A program made the translations under genes and the position numbers. Source: Cannabis sativa (Eukaryota > Streptophyta > Magnoliopsida > Rosales > Cannabaceae). From it: a DNA stretch of 64,000 bases. The stretch spans positions 18,290,001 to 18,354,000 of the forward strand of contig NC_083603.1 in NCBI RefSeq assembly GCF_029168945.1, given 5' to 3'. Positions within the stretch are counted from its first letter, which is position 1. Each line of letters starts with the position of its first letter. The notes beneath the pieces are model-generated. The model ran no database searches. It worked only from the letters and a program-made list of their open reading frames with translations, and had not been told where the DNA came from. Positions 37,344 to 48,373 of the stretch are shown here, piece by piece.

Positions 37344-37755
37344 CTTATGGCCTTACAAAAATAATGGACCGATTTCTAGTTAGATTTTTGCCACTTTATT
37401 TCAACCACTTATTTTTCTTTCAATAATACCATATTTTCCAATTCAATCCTATAAATGCCAAAACTATTTATTTAATAATTATAATTAATTATCAAATAAA
37501 ATTTTCATTATGTAATTTATTAATTAGATCATACAAAGTCCCTTAAATAACAAACTGACCCCAAAACCTCTTTTCTTTACAATTAAGTCCTTGTTTAGTA
37601 AAAAATTTTAAATAAGACATAGTCTAATTTTAGAATTATAATTAATTAATTAAAATTAATTAACTGAGTCTACAAGCAGTATTATCTCAACTAGTGAGGG
37701 GACCATGAGCCTATATAACCGAGCTTTTAATAAGTAGATCTAGAATAAATTTAAA
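37344..37755 (-). repeat. Old copia LTR fragment I, part 2
   Basis: It continues fragment I after element C, and shares blocks such as ACATAGTCTAATTTTAGAAT and GTGAGGGGACCATGAGCC with other LTRs. It stops resembling the LTR at about 37755, so the far end is lost. Confidence 0.7.
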
Positions 37756-38020
37756 ATATGCATCAATTATTAATTGATATATTTAATTGAGACTAATCGA
37801 TTTACACAAATTCTATATCATATTACATAAACTTATCCAATTAAACAATAATATACCAAGAATGAGATCACTCGGAGAACCACTGATAAAAGAGGAGGAC
37901 TTTGTTGGACCACTGAAAAAATCAATTAACTCCTAAAAAGTTAAACATTAACAATTTAAAATAAATAATTATAATAGAACTTTTCAAACACATTACATAC
38001 ATATAATAAAATATATATCA
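37756..38020. other. AT-rich spacer, nothing recognised
   Basis: No frame and no repeat of known type. One less AT-rich stretch at 37860-37915 could not be identified. Confidence 0.5.
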
Positions 38021-38454
38021 CCCATATTGAACACTTCTTAATGGGTATTATCCATGAATGGTTACTAAACAAATTTAACTATAAGTATTAATTTTAAAAA
38101 TATCAAGCCATCAAATTTCGATCTAATAACGAATAATGAAATCACAAATTTGAATTTCTATGCTTAATTTAACTACTTAATTAAAGAAAATATCAAAAAA
38201 TATCTCTTTTTACACTATATCAAAAATATGTTCATACAAAAATATTTAACTCAAACTCAACTTTTTCTTTTCTTATTTTTCTTGCTAAAAAAAATTTTTT
38301 TATTAATTTTTTTTACCGATGGAACAATCTCAGTGCATATGATATAAAAATGAGAGATTTTTTTAATTAGATAGAAAAATTAAGTATAAAAACTCAAAAT
38401 TTTCTAATTTTACCCATTCATGGGTAGTACCCATTAAAAGTGCACCCATATATC
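38021..38454. mobile_element. Short MITE, ends related to 24221-25377
   Basis: The left end reads ATCACCCATATTGAACACTT, then CTTAATGGGTATTATCCATG. The right end, inverted, reads ATGGGTGCACTTTTAATGGG, then TACTACCCATGAATGGG. It is about 430 bp, AT-rich and codes for nothing. Confidence 0.6.
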
Positions 38455-38481
38455 TATATATATATATATATATATATAAAA
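38454..38481. repeat. (TA)n microsatellite
   Basis: Alternating TA of about 28 bp at the edge of the MITE. Confidence 0.9.
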
Positions 38482-38842
38482 CTATAGATTACACCACATA
38501 TAGATATATTAAACTTTCTTTACACCTAACATTAATACATTAGCTCAAACTAAATCACATAATATAAATTTTTTTACTTAAACCTAAAAAAAAATACTTA
38601 CAAAACTAATTATTCTTTCCACAAATAATTAAATAAATTATTTATTTACCTAATTCTAAAAAATAAAATAGACATATTTATATATTTACTTAAAGTTCTA
38701 CAAATATACAATAAAACCTAAAAAAATATATTTATAAATTAATATATCTATTTATTTATAAATATATATTCTTTAAAATCTAAATATTTAAACAAATAAA
38801 TTCATTCAAAAAAAAATATAAAAATAATTACATAAATAATAT
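38482..38842. other. AT-rich spacer
   Basis: Very AT-rich, with no frame or recognised element. Confidence 0.5.
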
Positions 38843-38843
38843 A

Positions 38844-38878
<35 letters not shown>

Positions 38879-38882
38879 ATAT
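38843..38882. repeat. (AAAT)n microsatellite
   Basis: About ten tandem AAAT units, ending ATATATACC. Confidence 0.95.
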
Positions 38883-38889
38883 ATACCAT

Positions 38890-38992
38890 GTGAGAAGGAG
38901 AGAGCACCGAGGCGAAGGAGAGGGGCGGCGGTTGGCTCGCTGGTGGTGGGTAGTGGTGATTTTTGTCAAACGAGAGAAGGAGAGAACAAGAT

Positions 38993-39036
<44 letters not shown>

Positions 39037-39210
39037 AGGAAGACGATGAGAACAAGAGAGAGAAAGAGAGGTTCGGGTGGTGGTTTTTGTCGAATGGGAG
39101 AAGGAGAGAACGAGAGATCGAGCAAGAGAGAGAGAGAGAGGAAGAATGGCGAGAACGAGAGAGAAAATGGAATTTTCATTAGTGGTGGGTGGCGGTTTTT
39201 GTTGAGAAAA
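38890..39210. repeat. GA-rich block with three diverged repeat units
   Basis: Units near 38940, 39072 and 39180 each start with GGTGGTGG or GGTGGCGG and TTTTTGT. The first two continue through GAGAAGGAGAGAAC and a GA run. A (GA)n run is at 38996-39033. Long frames on both strands come from low complexity. On the minus strand it looks like the CT-rich 5' untranslated region of a plant or CACTA gene, consistent with the CACTA end at 39609, but no exon was found. Confidence 0.6.
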
Positions 39211-39320
39211 TGGGGTATGGGGTTCGGGATTTGGAGTTTTCGGCGAAGAGGGAGAGTAGTTGGGATGAGTTAGGCTTTTATTGTGTGAAATGACAAAGGA
39301 GTAGTTGTTGTGGAGTTTTA

Positions 39321-39609
39321 TTATGCTCGATGTATACTTGACGGCTTAAAATCGTCGCCTATACTATAGGCGATGGTTTTAAATCGTACCTTATAGTATA
39401 AGCGACGGTTGTAAACCGTCACGTACACCCCTATTAAAAATTGCATTATGCTCTTAAAACCGTCGCGAATTTCCCTTACGATTGTTCTAAACTTTCGAGA
39501 ATATCTAATTTTTCCTGATGGTTTAAAATAGTCATTTAAATTTATTAGCGATGCTCTCCGAAAAAAAGTGTTTTGAGGACCGTCGCAAATGTCCATTTTT
39601 GTAGTAGTG
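39321..39609 (-). mobile_element. CACTA (En/Spm) transposon terminus
   Basis: On the minus strand the end reads CACTACTACAAAAATGG from 39609, the standard CACTA terminal inverted repeat. Subterminal repeats follow as GCGACGGT-type motifs (GACCGTCGC, AACCGTCGC, GCGACGGTTG, AACCGTCAC). These are the sites where CACTA transposase usually binds. The other terminus was not found in the window, so the copy is truncated or extends through unrecognised sequence to lower coordinates. Confidence 0.85.
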
Positions 39610-40030
39610 ATCAGTCCTTAAAACACCATTGATACACACCTTTTTCCACAAATGATTGGTTTATTGTTCCCAAGAACTTTACAACCTTTAATTTAGATCA
39701 AATTTATGAATATCAAGTCTCTCATTAGCCATATATTCATAAATCTCGATTAAGATTACACCTAGAAAATCTTTTGCTGTATTTTTATCTACACATTCTT
39801 GAGAACATAACTCTGCTGTGTCGGATCTAAGCAATAAAACTAGAAGTAGACGTAGCCCTTTTATTATCGCGATATGGAAGTAAACTACTATAAATCTCTG
39901 GTGTCTATTTAATTTTTTGCAGTTTTATTAGTCAGATTATTCACCGTGGTCCTCTTTTATTTTACGATCTTCTTAGATCAGTTGACAAAAAATCGCGTCA
40001 ATATTCTTTATAAAAATCCAACATGGATTA
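39610..40030 (+). mobile_element. Possible LTR fragment of another retrotransposon
   Basis: The order ACTATAAATCTCTGGTGTC, TACGATCTTCTTAGATC, GTTGACAAAAAATCGCGTCA resembles the 3' part of plant LTRs just before a primer-binding site. No internal region follows. Weak call. Confidence 0.3.
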
Positions 40031-41141
40031 AAAAATATACTTTCAACTATATAAATAAAGTATTTTCAAAATCACTTTGATTTGTCCAAATATATAGGTG
40101 ATTGACAACTTGATTTGATTTTCTCTATTTTATTAAGTGATATTGATATACATATCTAAAAGAAAAACTATATGCAATAATAAAATATACATAATGATGG
40201 AATATAATTTAAAGAATATGTAATCAATTTATTTATAGTCAATAATAATAATTAAATAAATTAATAAAAAAAATAATGATAGAATAGGAATTAAAAAATT
40301 ATTCTATTTTTATTTAAAAATAATTAAAAAATAATCAATGATCATGAATTTTACTTAAAAATATTATTTAATATTATTCTATTTTTGTTTAATATTATTT
40401 CACTTATTTGGTAAAAATATTAACAACTATTTAAAATATAAATTTCTGAAATAAAAATATAATTATAAATTAAATTTTATTTTTTAATGATTATAACAAT
40501 CGCGCGAGGCACAAGATAAATTTATAGTGATCGCACAACCACACAACCAATTTATACAGTACCTATTATTTTAATTATCGTAATATATTAAGACAAATAA
40601 AAATTTTATTATGGAAATAATTAATCATATAGATCGTGATTTTTATTTTTATCATTACAATTTAAGATATAAATTACACATTCACATAATTTATTAAAAT
40701 CAATACTCTTATCTAAACATTTTATATAGAAAATTCTATCACTAATATTTTTATATGAATCTCTTAATTTTTAATTTTAGAAAACAGGTAATATTGTGAT
40801 GACATCTTTTTAGTTGTCATACTCTTTTCACCTTTGTGGAGAAGACATCAACAACACCACAAAATAAAATATAAAATCTTTCATAAGTAGTAGTTAAATT
40901 GTTTCTTTTTATTAAACAAAAAAAGTATTTATAACCTTTTAAAAATAACTACATCATGATATGATTCATAAGACCAGTTTATTAAATTTTGAAACAATTA
41001 ATATTTTTTTTTATTTTATCACTCACATGTAATTTCTTTGTTAATTTTACTATCTTTAATATCTGTCACAAATTCACCATCTTTCTATATATCATAAAAA
41101 TAGCAAATTATGTTTCTCATTTCAATACTATTACTTTATTA
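40031..41141. other. AT-rich spacer, nothing recognised
   Basis: Highly AT-rich. The frame at 40989-41408 begins here and runs into the hAT element, so it is not a gene. Confidence 0.5.
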
Positions 41142-41149
41142 ATAATACC

Positions 41150-41687
41150 TATGGTTGTTTGCGGTGCGGGTGGTACGATTTTTGACCATTTTTCCAAACC
41201 AACCAGCACATGCAGTTTTTTTAATTTTCCAAACCGTACCCGCACTGCAAAACTAAAACACTGCAAAAATCACACCACAAAAAATGGTGCGGTGCGGTGC
41301 AGTTTTAGCAATTTTTGCGGCTTGGACTATCACCAAATAATTAAACTATTGCAAATACAACAAAGCTTGAGCAACACTTGTCAAAAATACCATAAAACTG
41401 GAAAATAAATATGAAAAAAGGTTTCAAGTTTCAACAATACAATAATTAGTGGGTTTTGGGCTGGGCCTTCACATATTGAACCTAAATAAATATAAAAATT
41501 AGTATTTTTCTAATATGTGGTCCGGTGTGGTTTAAACCGTTATTAACAATTCAAAATTGTAAACCACACCGCACTGCACGGTTTAAGAAAAATTGAAACC
41601 ACAATCGCATCGCAGAGAATTTCAAACAGTATTTTTTTTTTTTTTTTTGCAGTGCAAGCAGTTTGAGTGGTTTGATGAACAATCCTA
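41150..41687. mobile_element. hAT-type MITE
   Basis: The left end is TATGGTTGTTTGCGGTGCGG and the inverted right end is TAGGATTGTTCATCAAACC. Flanking 8-mers ATAATACC (41142-41149) and ATAATGAC (41688-41695) match at 6 of 8. Inside are many GGTGCGG/CCGCACTGC motifs, typical of a widespread plant hAT MITE class, and a poly-T run at 41631-41648. Length 538 bp, no transposase. Confidence 0.75.
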
Positions 41688-41699
41688 ATAATGACACAT

Positions 41700-43490
41700 C
41701 AAAATGAGATTATATCGTTGAGTATAAGTACAATATACATAAAAAGATTATAAAAATTGGACAATACTACGCGAAACGCAACTTAATTCTCTAATTTAAT
41801 AATAATAATATGATTAAATAAATAATTGTTCTAGTTTATGTTAATATACAGTTTGTTATTAATTACTCTTAATTGAAGTTCGTATTTTAAATTTTCTAGT
41901 GTTATTAGTATTTTATTTTTATTATTGGTTTGTATGTTGTGTACATTTGTTTGTTTTTACAATGTTAGTATAATATATTTTTTTGATTATTCTTTGTATG
42001 AAGAAAATAACTCATTAAAACTTATTGAGTAAATTCAATAGAAAAACCTTTGAGAGAAAAGAGTGAGAAAATAATAATCAATAAAGATTGGCAAACAAAA
42101 AAGTACTAATACAATTAAGATAACCAATCATCACAAATAATGATCATTTAAAAAAGAACAAGTTTTTCTAATAATTAAAAAAAAAAATTACACGATAGAC
42201 CAAAATTTAAAAGACAATACAAAAAATACTTTAACACAGACAAAATATATATATTTTTATGCCTTAAACTTTTTTATTTACAAAAATATATTTTTAATAA
42301 AATAATAAATTATTTTGTTGTTGTTGTTATTTTATAATTTATCTATAGTTGTGTTATAGTTGGGATGATGTTTTTTGTTATTTTATAAATTCTTTATAGC
42401 TAATTTATCGTTGTCATGAGATTAATTTCCGTTGTTTTTTAGTTATTTTTTAACTTTTTGCTGAAAAGGTGTGTTTTATAATTTTAAAACTTAAAAATAA
42501 TACTTTTATAAATAAAAAAAATTAGTCGTAAAATTGTAAATAAAAAATCAAAAGATTTTTAAAAATTCTCCTAATTAAAATATAATATTATTTTAAAAAA
42601 ATACTAACCATAATAATAATAAAATAAATCAAACCTTGAAAAAATGTATGGAAATAAAATATTTACATTTATATATCCAGCTTATCATCTTTAAAATTGA
42701 CCAAGCATTTCTTTTTTAAACCAAAAAAAATAATCATTATGAAGTTGAAGTCGGTGGTCCATTCCATTCCATTGCAGTGAAAGTACACCATGGAAGATGC
42801 CCTTAGGTGGATTTCGTGCCTTGAATAACCTTCCAAGCAAATTAAGTGGTCACTCTTCCACTCAGTTACTCCAAAAAGTTTGTATTTCGGAATCAAAAAT
42901 TACAAAAAAAAAAAAAAATATTTAAAAAGACGTAAGTACAAAAACTTGTATTTAGAAAAACAAAAAAAAATCAAATCAAATGGAGTTCACTAGAGTCACT
43001 ACCCGCACTAGTCTCAATCTAGGCTCCTAGAAGCTAATGTGTAATTAAGTAATGTTATGTGTGTTTAGATATAAAGTAATAATTAAATATAAATTCTTAA
43101 TATATTTTTTGATAAAATAATTAATAACTACACAATAAAATAAATTTTTTTAGTAGTTTATATTTTAAATGAAATATTTTTAATAATTACATTTAATAAT
43201 ATACCAAATTATGTAGTTACTTTTAATTACAAAATATTTAGATAAGAAAGACAATGTTTTCTTAATCAACTAAAACAACTCCCATTATCTTGATGGGTTC
43301 ACTAAATTAATTTTGTGGCTCACATTATTGCCAAATGATTCTTGTTTGGATAATAAGGAGAAAATTCTCTAAACAAAACGTTAGAATTGACAATGAGATA
43401 GTAGAGTTATCAAAAGCTTTCTCTCATTTCGAGTGCTTAAAAATTTTTGTGCAATTTGCTAAGATTCGTTGATATATAATTTGCCGAGTG
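41700..43490. other. AT-rich spacer
   Basis: Mostly AT-rich with A/T runs. A less AT-rich segment at 42715-42885 could be an old gene or transposon relic, but no domain or splice structure is visible. Confidence 0.5.
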
Positions 43491-43495
43491 GATTA

Positions 43496-43887
43496 GAGCA
43501 TCTCCAATAGTAATATTTTGAAGAATACTTTATGAGGTGGAAAGCTTATGTGGCAAAATATAGAGATGTTAAACTATTAGAGATAAAAGAATGTTATTCT
43601 TGAAATTTGCATTAATGCCACACAATGGCATTGATGCTATGTCTTTTTTATACAATAAAAAATTAAAAGTGCACTATTTATAATAGTTTAATAAAGAAAA
43701 AAAACTTATATATATAATAATATGTGATATCATAATTATAGTATTTTTAAAGGTATTATACCATTGGAGTATTTTTAAAAGTAAAAGTGCCAAAAATAAT
43801 GTGGAAGAAAAATAAAATAAAATATTAAATTTTGGATGATGTGGAGATATAAAGCATCTTCAAAAAATGCTACCATTGGAGATGCTC
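43496..43887. mobile_element. Tourist-like MITE (PIF/Harbinger)
   Basis: The ends GAGCATCTCCAATAG and CCATTGGAGATGCTC are inverted repeats. They are flanked by a perfect TTA duplication at 43493-43495 and 43888-43890, the PIF/Harbinger signature. Length is 392 bp with no coding sequence. It lies about 660 bp before the transporter start codon. Confidence 0.88.
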
Positions 43888-43890
43888 TTA

Positions 43891-44547
43891 GACGAAAGTG
43901 TTTGTTCAATGATTGAAAACAAAATCCTTGCTTAATTTTCCAGGGTCCCATCAAGAAGAAAAGTATTAAGAAAGTGAGAACATTGTAGGGATGAGTTTGA
44001 GCTTTTTCCAATTGTTGAGCTAAGTTTTCAAACTTAAACAGTAACACTTTGTTAGTCCAAAAGTGTCAAATCCTCTTATGGGCCTAATTACATGTTTTCC
44101 TTTACTTTGAAATGTATAATTTTTCATTTTTTTTTTTTTTGAAATGCGAAATGTTAATTTTTCAAAGTGTTGAAATGTTTTAACAAGAGCCCGACTCCTA
44201 ATGACAGGACAATTTATAATACAAACAAGCCAGATTACATCGTAATCAAGCTGACTTAAAAGCAAATAAAAAAACAGGGCTACCATATTGGCCTGCTTTT
44301 TTTATTATTTTTTATTTATTTATTTATTTTGTTGTTATATCTAAATATAAATTTCTACACTGGTTAGTCTTGCCAACCAAGAATAAAGAAAGTAGATTCC
44401 TCCAAATAGATGGGACAAGAAAGTTCAAACCTGATTAAAAAATTGGGGAAGTAAAATGACATTTAAGCTTAAACATGGCCTTGGTTATTAACTTATTATT
44501 GATTTCTTGCTCTTACAAAATCTTTCAAGTGCAAAAAGAAAACCCAA
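43891..44547 (+). promoter_or_regulatory. Upstream region of the transporter gene
   Basis: The 657 bp between the MITE and the start codon hold the promoter and 5' untranslated region. No single core motif stands out; AT-rich tracts at 44120-44140 and 44300-44330 are the main features. Short frames here (44020-44286, minus) are not genes. Confidence 0.45.
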
Positions 44548-46290
44548 ATGGCAATTGGCTTCAGTTATTGGCAAGACAGAAGGAACTTCGTTATTCATGT
44601 ATTGGAAAGCAAATGGTTCATGGTGTTTGGCACACTCTTGATCATGAGCGCCAATGGCTCTGGTTACATGTTTGGTTTATACTCAAATGACATCAAATCA
44701 AAATTGGGTTACGACCAAAGCACCCTGAATTTGATAAGCTTCTTCAAAGACTTGGGTGGAAATCTGGGAATCTTGGCAGGGCTAATCAACGAGGTGTCAC
44801 CACCTTGGGTGGTGCTGTCAATTGGTGCAGCCATGAACTTCTTTGGCTACCTCATGATATGGACTGCCATCACTAATAGAGTGCCAAAACCTCATGTTTG
44901 GCAAATGTGTCTTTACATCTGCATTGGCGCAAATTCATTGTCTTTTCCTAACACCGCCGCATTAGTTGCCTGCGTGAAGAATTTCCCAGAAAACCGAGGC
45001 AGTGTTATAGGCCTCTTGAAGGGATTGATTGGTCTAAGTGGTGCCATCTTGACACAGGTCTATCATGCCATTTATGGAAATGATTCCAAGGCTCTTGTCT
45101 TGTTCATTGCTTGGCTTCCGCCTGTTGTTTCTTTGGTTTTTCTTCGAACAATTCGAATCATGAATACCATTAGGCAACCAAATGAGCTGAGAGTCTTTTG
45201 TAACTTCCTATATATATCACTTGGTGTAGCCGGATCTCTCATGACCATAATTATTATACAAAACAGCTTACATTTCAACAGACCCCAGTATGCTGCAAGT
45301 GCTTCTGTTATTTTGGTTCTACTCTTTTTCTCATTGTTTGTTGTCATTAATGAAGAACTAAAGTCCTGGAAGCTCAAAAAGCAAGCCTTAAAAGAAACTT
45401 CCCAAGACTTTCCAATATCAGAACAATTGCCAGTTATTGCTGAAAATCCACTGACCCCCGAGCCACATCCAGTTGCAAACCGAGTTATGACAAGTTCAGT
45501 TAAAACATACTTAAGTTGGATGAAAACCATTTTCAATGCACCAGATAGAGGTGAAGACTATACCATACTCCAGGCCGCGTTAAGCATCGACATGGTAATT
45601 CTCTTTATTGCCACAACATGTGGGGCTGGAGGGGCATTGACATTAATTGATAATTTGGGTCAGATAGGAAGCTCCTTAGGGTATCCTAAACATAGCATAG
45701 CGACATTTATATCTCTCATTAGCATATGGAATTTTCTCGGACGAGTCGTGGCAGGCTTTACTTCTGAAATTTTCTTAACAAAGTACAAGCTCCCTCGCCC
45801 TATATTGCTTGCCATAGTGATGCTTCTCTCTTGTGTTGGTCATCTCCTCGTAGCCTTCTCTGTCTCACATTCTCTTTACTTTGCATCAGTAATCAATGGC
45901 TTTTGCTATGGAGCACAACTATCATTGTTGTTTGCAATCATATCCGAACTCTTTGGCCTCAAATACTACTCAACTCTTTACAATGTTGGAGCACTTTCGA
46001 GCCCCCTCGGCTCTTATATTCTCAATGTGAGGGTGGCTGGTCGCTTGTATGATAAAGAGGCTCTAATGCAAATGAAAGCCCTAGGCATTGTGAGGAAAGC
46101 TGAAGAGGAATTGACTTGTAATGGTGGTAAGTGTTACAGGACGGCTTTCATAGTAATCACAGCTGTGACATTGTTTGGCTCCCTTGTTTCATTCATTTTG
46201 GTGTTTCGAACAAGAAAGTTTTACCAGAGTGATATCTACAAGAAGTTTAGGGAAGAAGAAACAGCTATGACTCAGATCACACCTAATTGA
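44548..46290 (+). CDS. Nodulin-like/MFS transporter (NFD4-type family)
   Basis: A single-exon gene of 580 residues, a usual length for this plant family. An N-terminal Nodulin-like domain spans about residues 17-265, with the family blocks YMFGLYSNDIKSKLGYDQST (about 40-59), FFKDLGGNLGILAGL, and VACVKNFPENRGSVIGLLKG (about 141-160). A hydrophilic loop (about 265-330, LKSWKLKKQALKE) precedes the C-terminal MFS-like half: CGAGGALTLIDNLGQIG (about 357-373), WNFLGRVVAGF, INGFCYGAQ, and NGGKCYRTAFIV near 523. About 12 membrane helices are expected. Arabidopsis relatives are the At2g28120/At2g39210 group. The substrate is not established; relatives have been linked to organic or metal-related transport, so none is assigned. 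The ATG at 44548 is preferred because WFMVF and the first helix follow as in relatives. The gene runs convergent with the RZ-1-like gene. No disabling changes were seen. Confidence 0.93.
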   Translation: MAIGFSYWQDRRNFVIHVLESKWFMVFGTLLIMSANGSGYMFGLYSNDIKSKLGYDQSTLNLISFFKDLGGNLGILAGLINEVSPPWVVLSIGAAMNFFGYLMIWTAITNRVPKPHVWQMCLYICIGANSLSFPNTAALVACVKNFPENRGSVIGLLKGLIGLSGAILTQVYHAIYGNDSKALVLFIAWLPPVVSLVFLRTIRIMNTIRQPNELRVFCNFLYISLGVAGSLMTIIIIQNSLHFNRPQYAASASVILVLLFFSLFVVINEELKSWKLKKQALKETSQDFPISEQLPVIAENPLTPEPHPVANRVMTSSVKTYLSWMKTIFNAPDRGEDYTILQAALSIDMVILFIATTCGAGGALTLIDNLGQIGSSLGYPKHSIATFISLISIWNFLGRVVAGFTSEIFLTKYKLPRPILLAIVMLLSCVGHLLVAFSVSHSLYFASVINGFCYGAQLSLLFAIISELFGLKYYSTLYNVGALSSPLGSYILNVRVAGRLYDKEALMQMKALGIVRKAEEELTCNGGKCYRTAFIVITAVTLFGSLVSFILVFRTRKFYQSDIYKKFREEETAMTQITPN

Positions 46291-47063
46291 AACCATAACA
46301 GAATAACAGAAATAGAAAATGTTGCAGCTGTAAGTACTGGTGTTACTCCCACTGTACTAAACCACCAGAAACAGAACCATCATAGAAATATCTCTGTAAT
46401 AAAAAAGAAAGATATTTGGCAATGTGTGAAAACAAATTTGGCATATGAGAATGTCCTTAGCAATCTATTCTTCTGTAAGATCACTATAGTAACTGTTACC
46501 CAGGAATTGCTCCTAATCGTTAATTTCCAAGGAAAAACTACCACTGAAAGTAGCGGCTGAATCCCAGATGTAAGACTCAATAAGAATTGCAACTAAAGGG
46601 AGTTAAAAGAAAGAGATATCTTGTGCTGTTTTGCACCAATAATCACAACCAAAACTTGGTAACATCTTGGAGTAAACAGCAGTCCAATTAACAAACGGCT
46701 CAACTGTAAAAGATCAAAGATTCTATAACAAAACATAAATAACCATCAATAGACATTATGTACTTTCTTCTTTTCATATCTGCCTTGTGAAAACTTATAG
46801 AAAGCATCTCAGACATTATCCATTTTTGGTTCCATGCCCACTAGCATAGGAGTTAACTGAAGAAAGAATCAGCCATAATATATCCGAAATGAGTTCCAGA
46901 CATCAAGTTCCACACCATTAGAAGTTCCATACTTATATATTTAAGAAAAACTAAGTTAACATAGCAACTAGCTACAAATGCCTCCATCACACGGTCACAG
47001 ATCAGAAACTGAACGCTGGTGTAAACATAAACACATTCTACAAATAAAACTAACAAAATTGTC
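46291..47063. other. Shared 3' region between convergent genes
   Basis: 773 bp separate the two stop codons. AATAAA at 46398-46403, 108 bp after the transporter stop, is a plausible poly(A) signal. No clear signal was fixed for the minus-strand gene. No other gene is seen. Confidence 0.55.
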
Positions 47064-48373
47064 TCAGTATGGATCATATGATGATAGATGATCTCCCCTC
47101 CTAGGACGATCATAAGGACCTGCCTTTTCTCTATAGCCTCCCCTGCCATAAGGCACATGACGATCTGGCCCTCCACTTCCATTCCTGTCACCACCAGTTC
47201 TTGGATCTCCATCTCTGAAGTAGCCTCTGCCTCTACCATACTCATTTTGGAGCTCTCGGTCAACAAAGGTGTCACGAGCAGGTGCATACCTTTCACTGTA
47301 CCTATCACTGACATAACGATCCTGGCTTTCATACCTGCTTTCTCTACCATCAAAACGATCCCTATCTCCATAACGTCCTCGGCTGAATCGATTATCAAAA
47401 TGGTCTGTCCTGAAACGATCTCCACGACCACCACCACCACCACTACCTCTGCCAGAACCAAACTGGGATGAGAAACGTCCCCCAACATCCCCACCCAAAG
47501 GGCACTCACGAGCAAAATGTCCAGGACGACCACACTTGAAGCAATCAGAACCAGAGCCAGAACGGCCTCCTGGTCTTCTCCCACCAGGAACATAGTCCCT
47601 GTCATATTCCAAACCAGCATCAACATCACCCAACTTTGGCTTTGCCTTGTTCACTGATATAACCCGACCATCTAACTCCCGGCCATTCATATCACTGATT
47701 GCATCACCCATAGCTCGATGATCAGCAAAAGTTACGAATCCAAACCCACGAGGGCGACCAGTCTCTCTGTCAGCCACAACCTAAATGAAAAACAGCCTTA
47801 GCCTAATCATAACATGAGATGAAACTGAAAACCCTTCCAATGCTCACTTGTAAGTTTCATTGTCAAGTCATTAAACAAGGAGAACCTTTTCAATTAGGTC
47901 TACTTCTACCCCCTTAATAATAGCACCACCAATTTAAGAAAGCCTCTACTTTTGGAACTGGTTAAAAAACAATAATCTATTCATGAGATCAAATACTAAA
48001 TTTATTTAAAAAAAAATCTTCACAATAATAGTCCCAAATCAGTTTAGAAATTTTCCCAAAAAGGAAGAAGAAAACCCTTTGGAGTTTTAAAATAAAAATA
48101 ATAAAAGGCTAGTCCTTTCTTTTTCCTTCCATGAACAAGTACAATCCTTAATTTTATGAGTCAAAGAACTTCAAATAGAATTATCAAGTAAGTACTAAGG
48201 GGAAAATAGAATGAAATTGAAAACGTATTCAAAAATTCATACATAATATATTATTGGCATACCACACATTCAAGAATTTTTCCATATCGAGTGAAAGCGT
48301 CTTGAAGCTGGCGCTCAGTGGTCTCCCAGGCCAATCCACCAACAAATACACGATTATCTTCTCTCCCAGCCAT
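47064..48373 (-). CDS. RZ-1 type RNA-binding protein (RRM plus CCHC zinc knuckle)
   Basis: Two coding exons give 275 residues: exon 1 at 48263-48373 (37 codons) and exon 2 at 47064-47780. They join in phase 0, with a GT donor after GAATGTGTG and an AG acceptor in TTTCATTTAG. The start is ATG at 48373 (MAGREDNRVFVGGLAW). The RRM spans about residues 8-80, with RNP2 VFVGGL (9-14) and RNP1 RGFGFVTF (48-55). The zinc knuckle CFKCGRPGHFARECP has C117, C120, H125 and C130. The tail is rich in Gly, Arg, Asp and Tyr (GSGRGSGGGGGRGD, then many RYxDRD) and ends SSYDPY. The architecture matches plant RZ-1A/B/C proteins. These are nuclear RNA-binding proteins linked to splicing, cold response and RNA chaperone action. 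The N-terminus resembles RZ-1B/C and the knuckle RZ-1A, so no single orthologue is named. Confidence 0.93.
47781..48262 (-). other. Intron of the RZ-1-like gene
   Basis: 482 bp, GT...AG on the minus strand (GTATGCCAATAATA to TTTTTCATTTAG), AT-rich. It splits the RRM between RNP2 and RNP1, after GKILECV. Confidence 0.85.

Noticed and set aside
38802..39273. Overlapping long frames on both strands in the GA-rich block
   Set aside because: Low-complexity Arg/Glu or Ser/Leu runs produced by GA repeats.
40989..41408. Plus-strand frame of 139 codons
   Set aside because: It spans the left edge of the hAT MITE and has no recognisable domain.
42669..42896. Less AT-rich frame of 75 codons on the minus strand
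   Set aside because: No domain and no splice or promoter context; kept only as a remark on the spacer.
45072..45536. Minus-strand frame of 154 codons
   Set aside because: Lies antisense within the transporter gene and has no domain.
46853..47629. Second long minus-strand frame, and plus-strand frame 47088-47471
   Set aside because: Shadows of the repetitive RGG/RYD-coding exon of the RZ-1-like gene.
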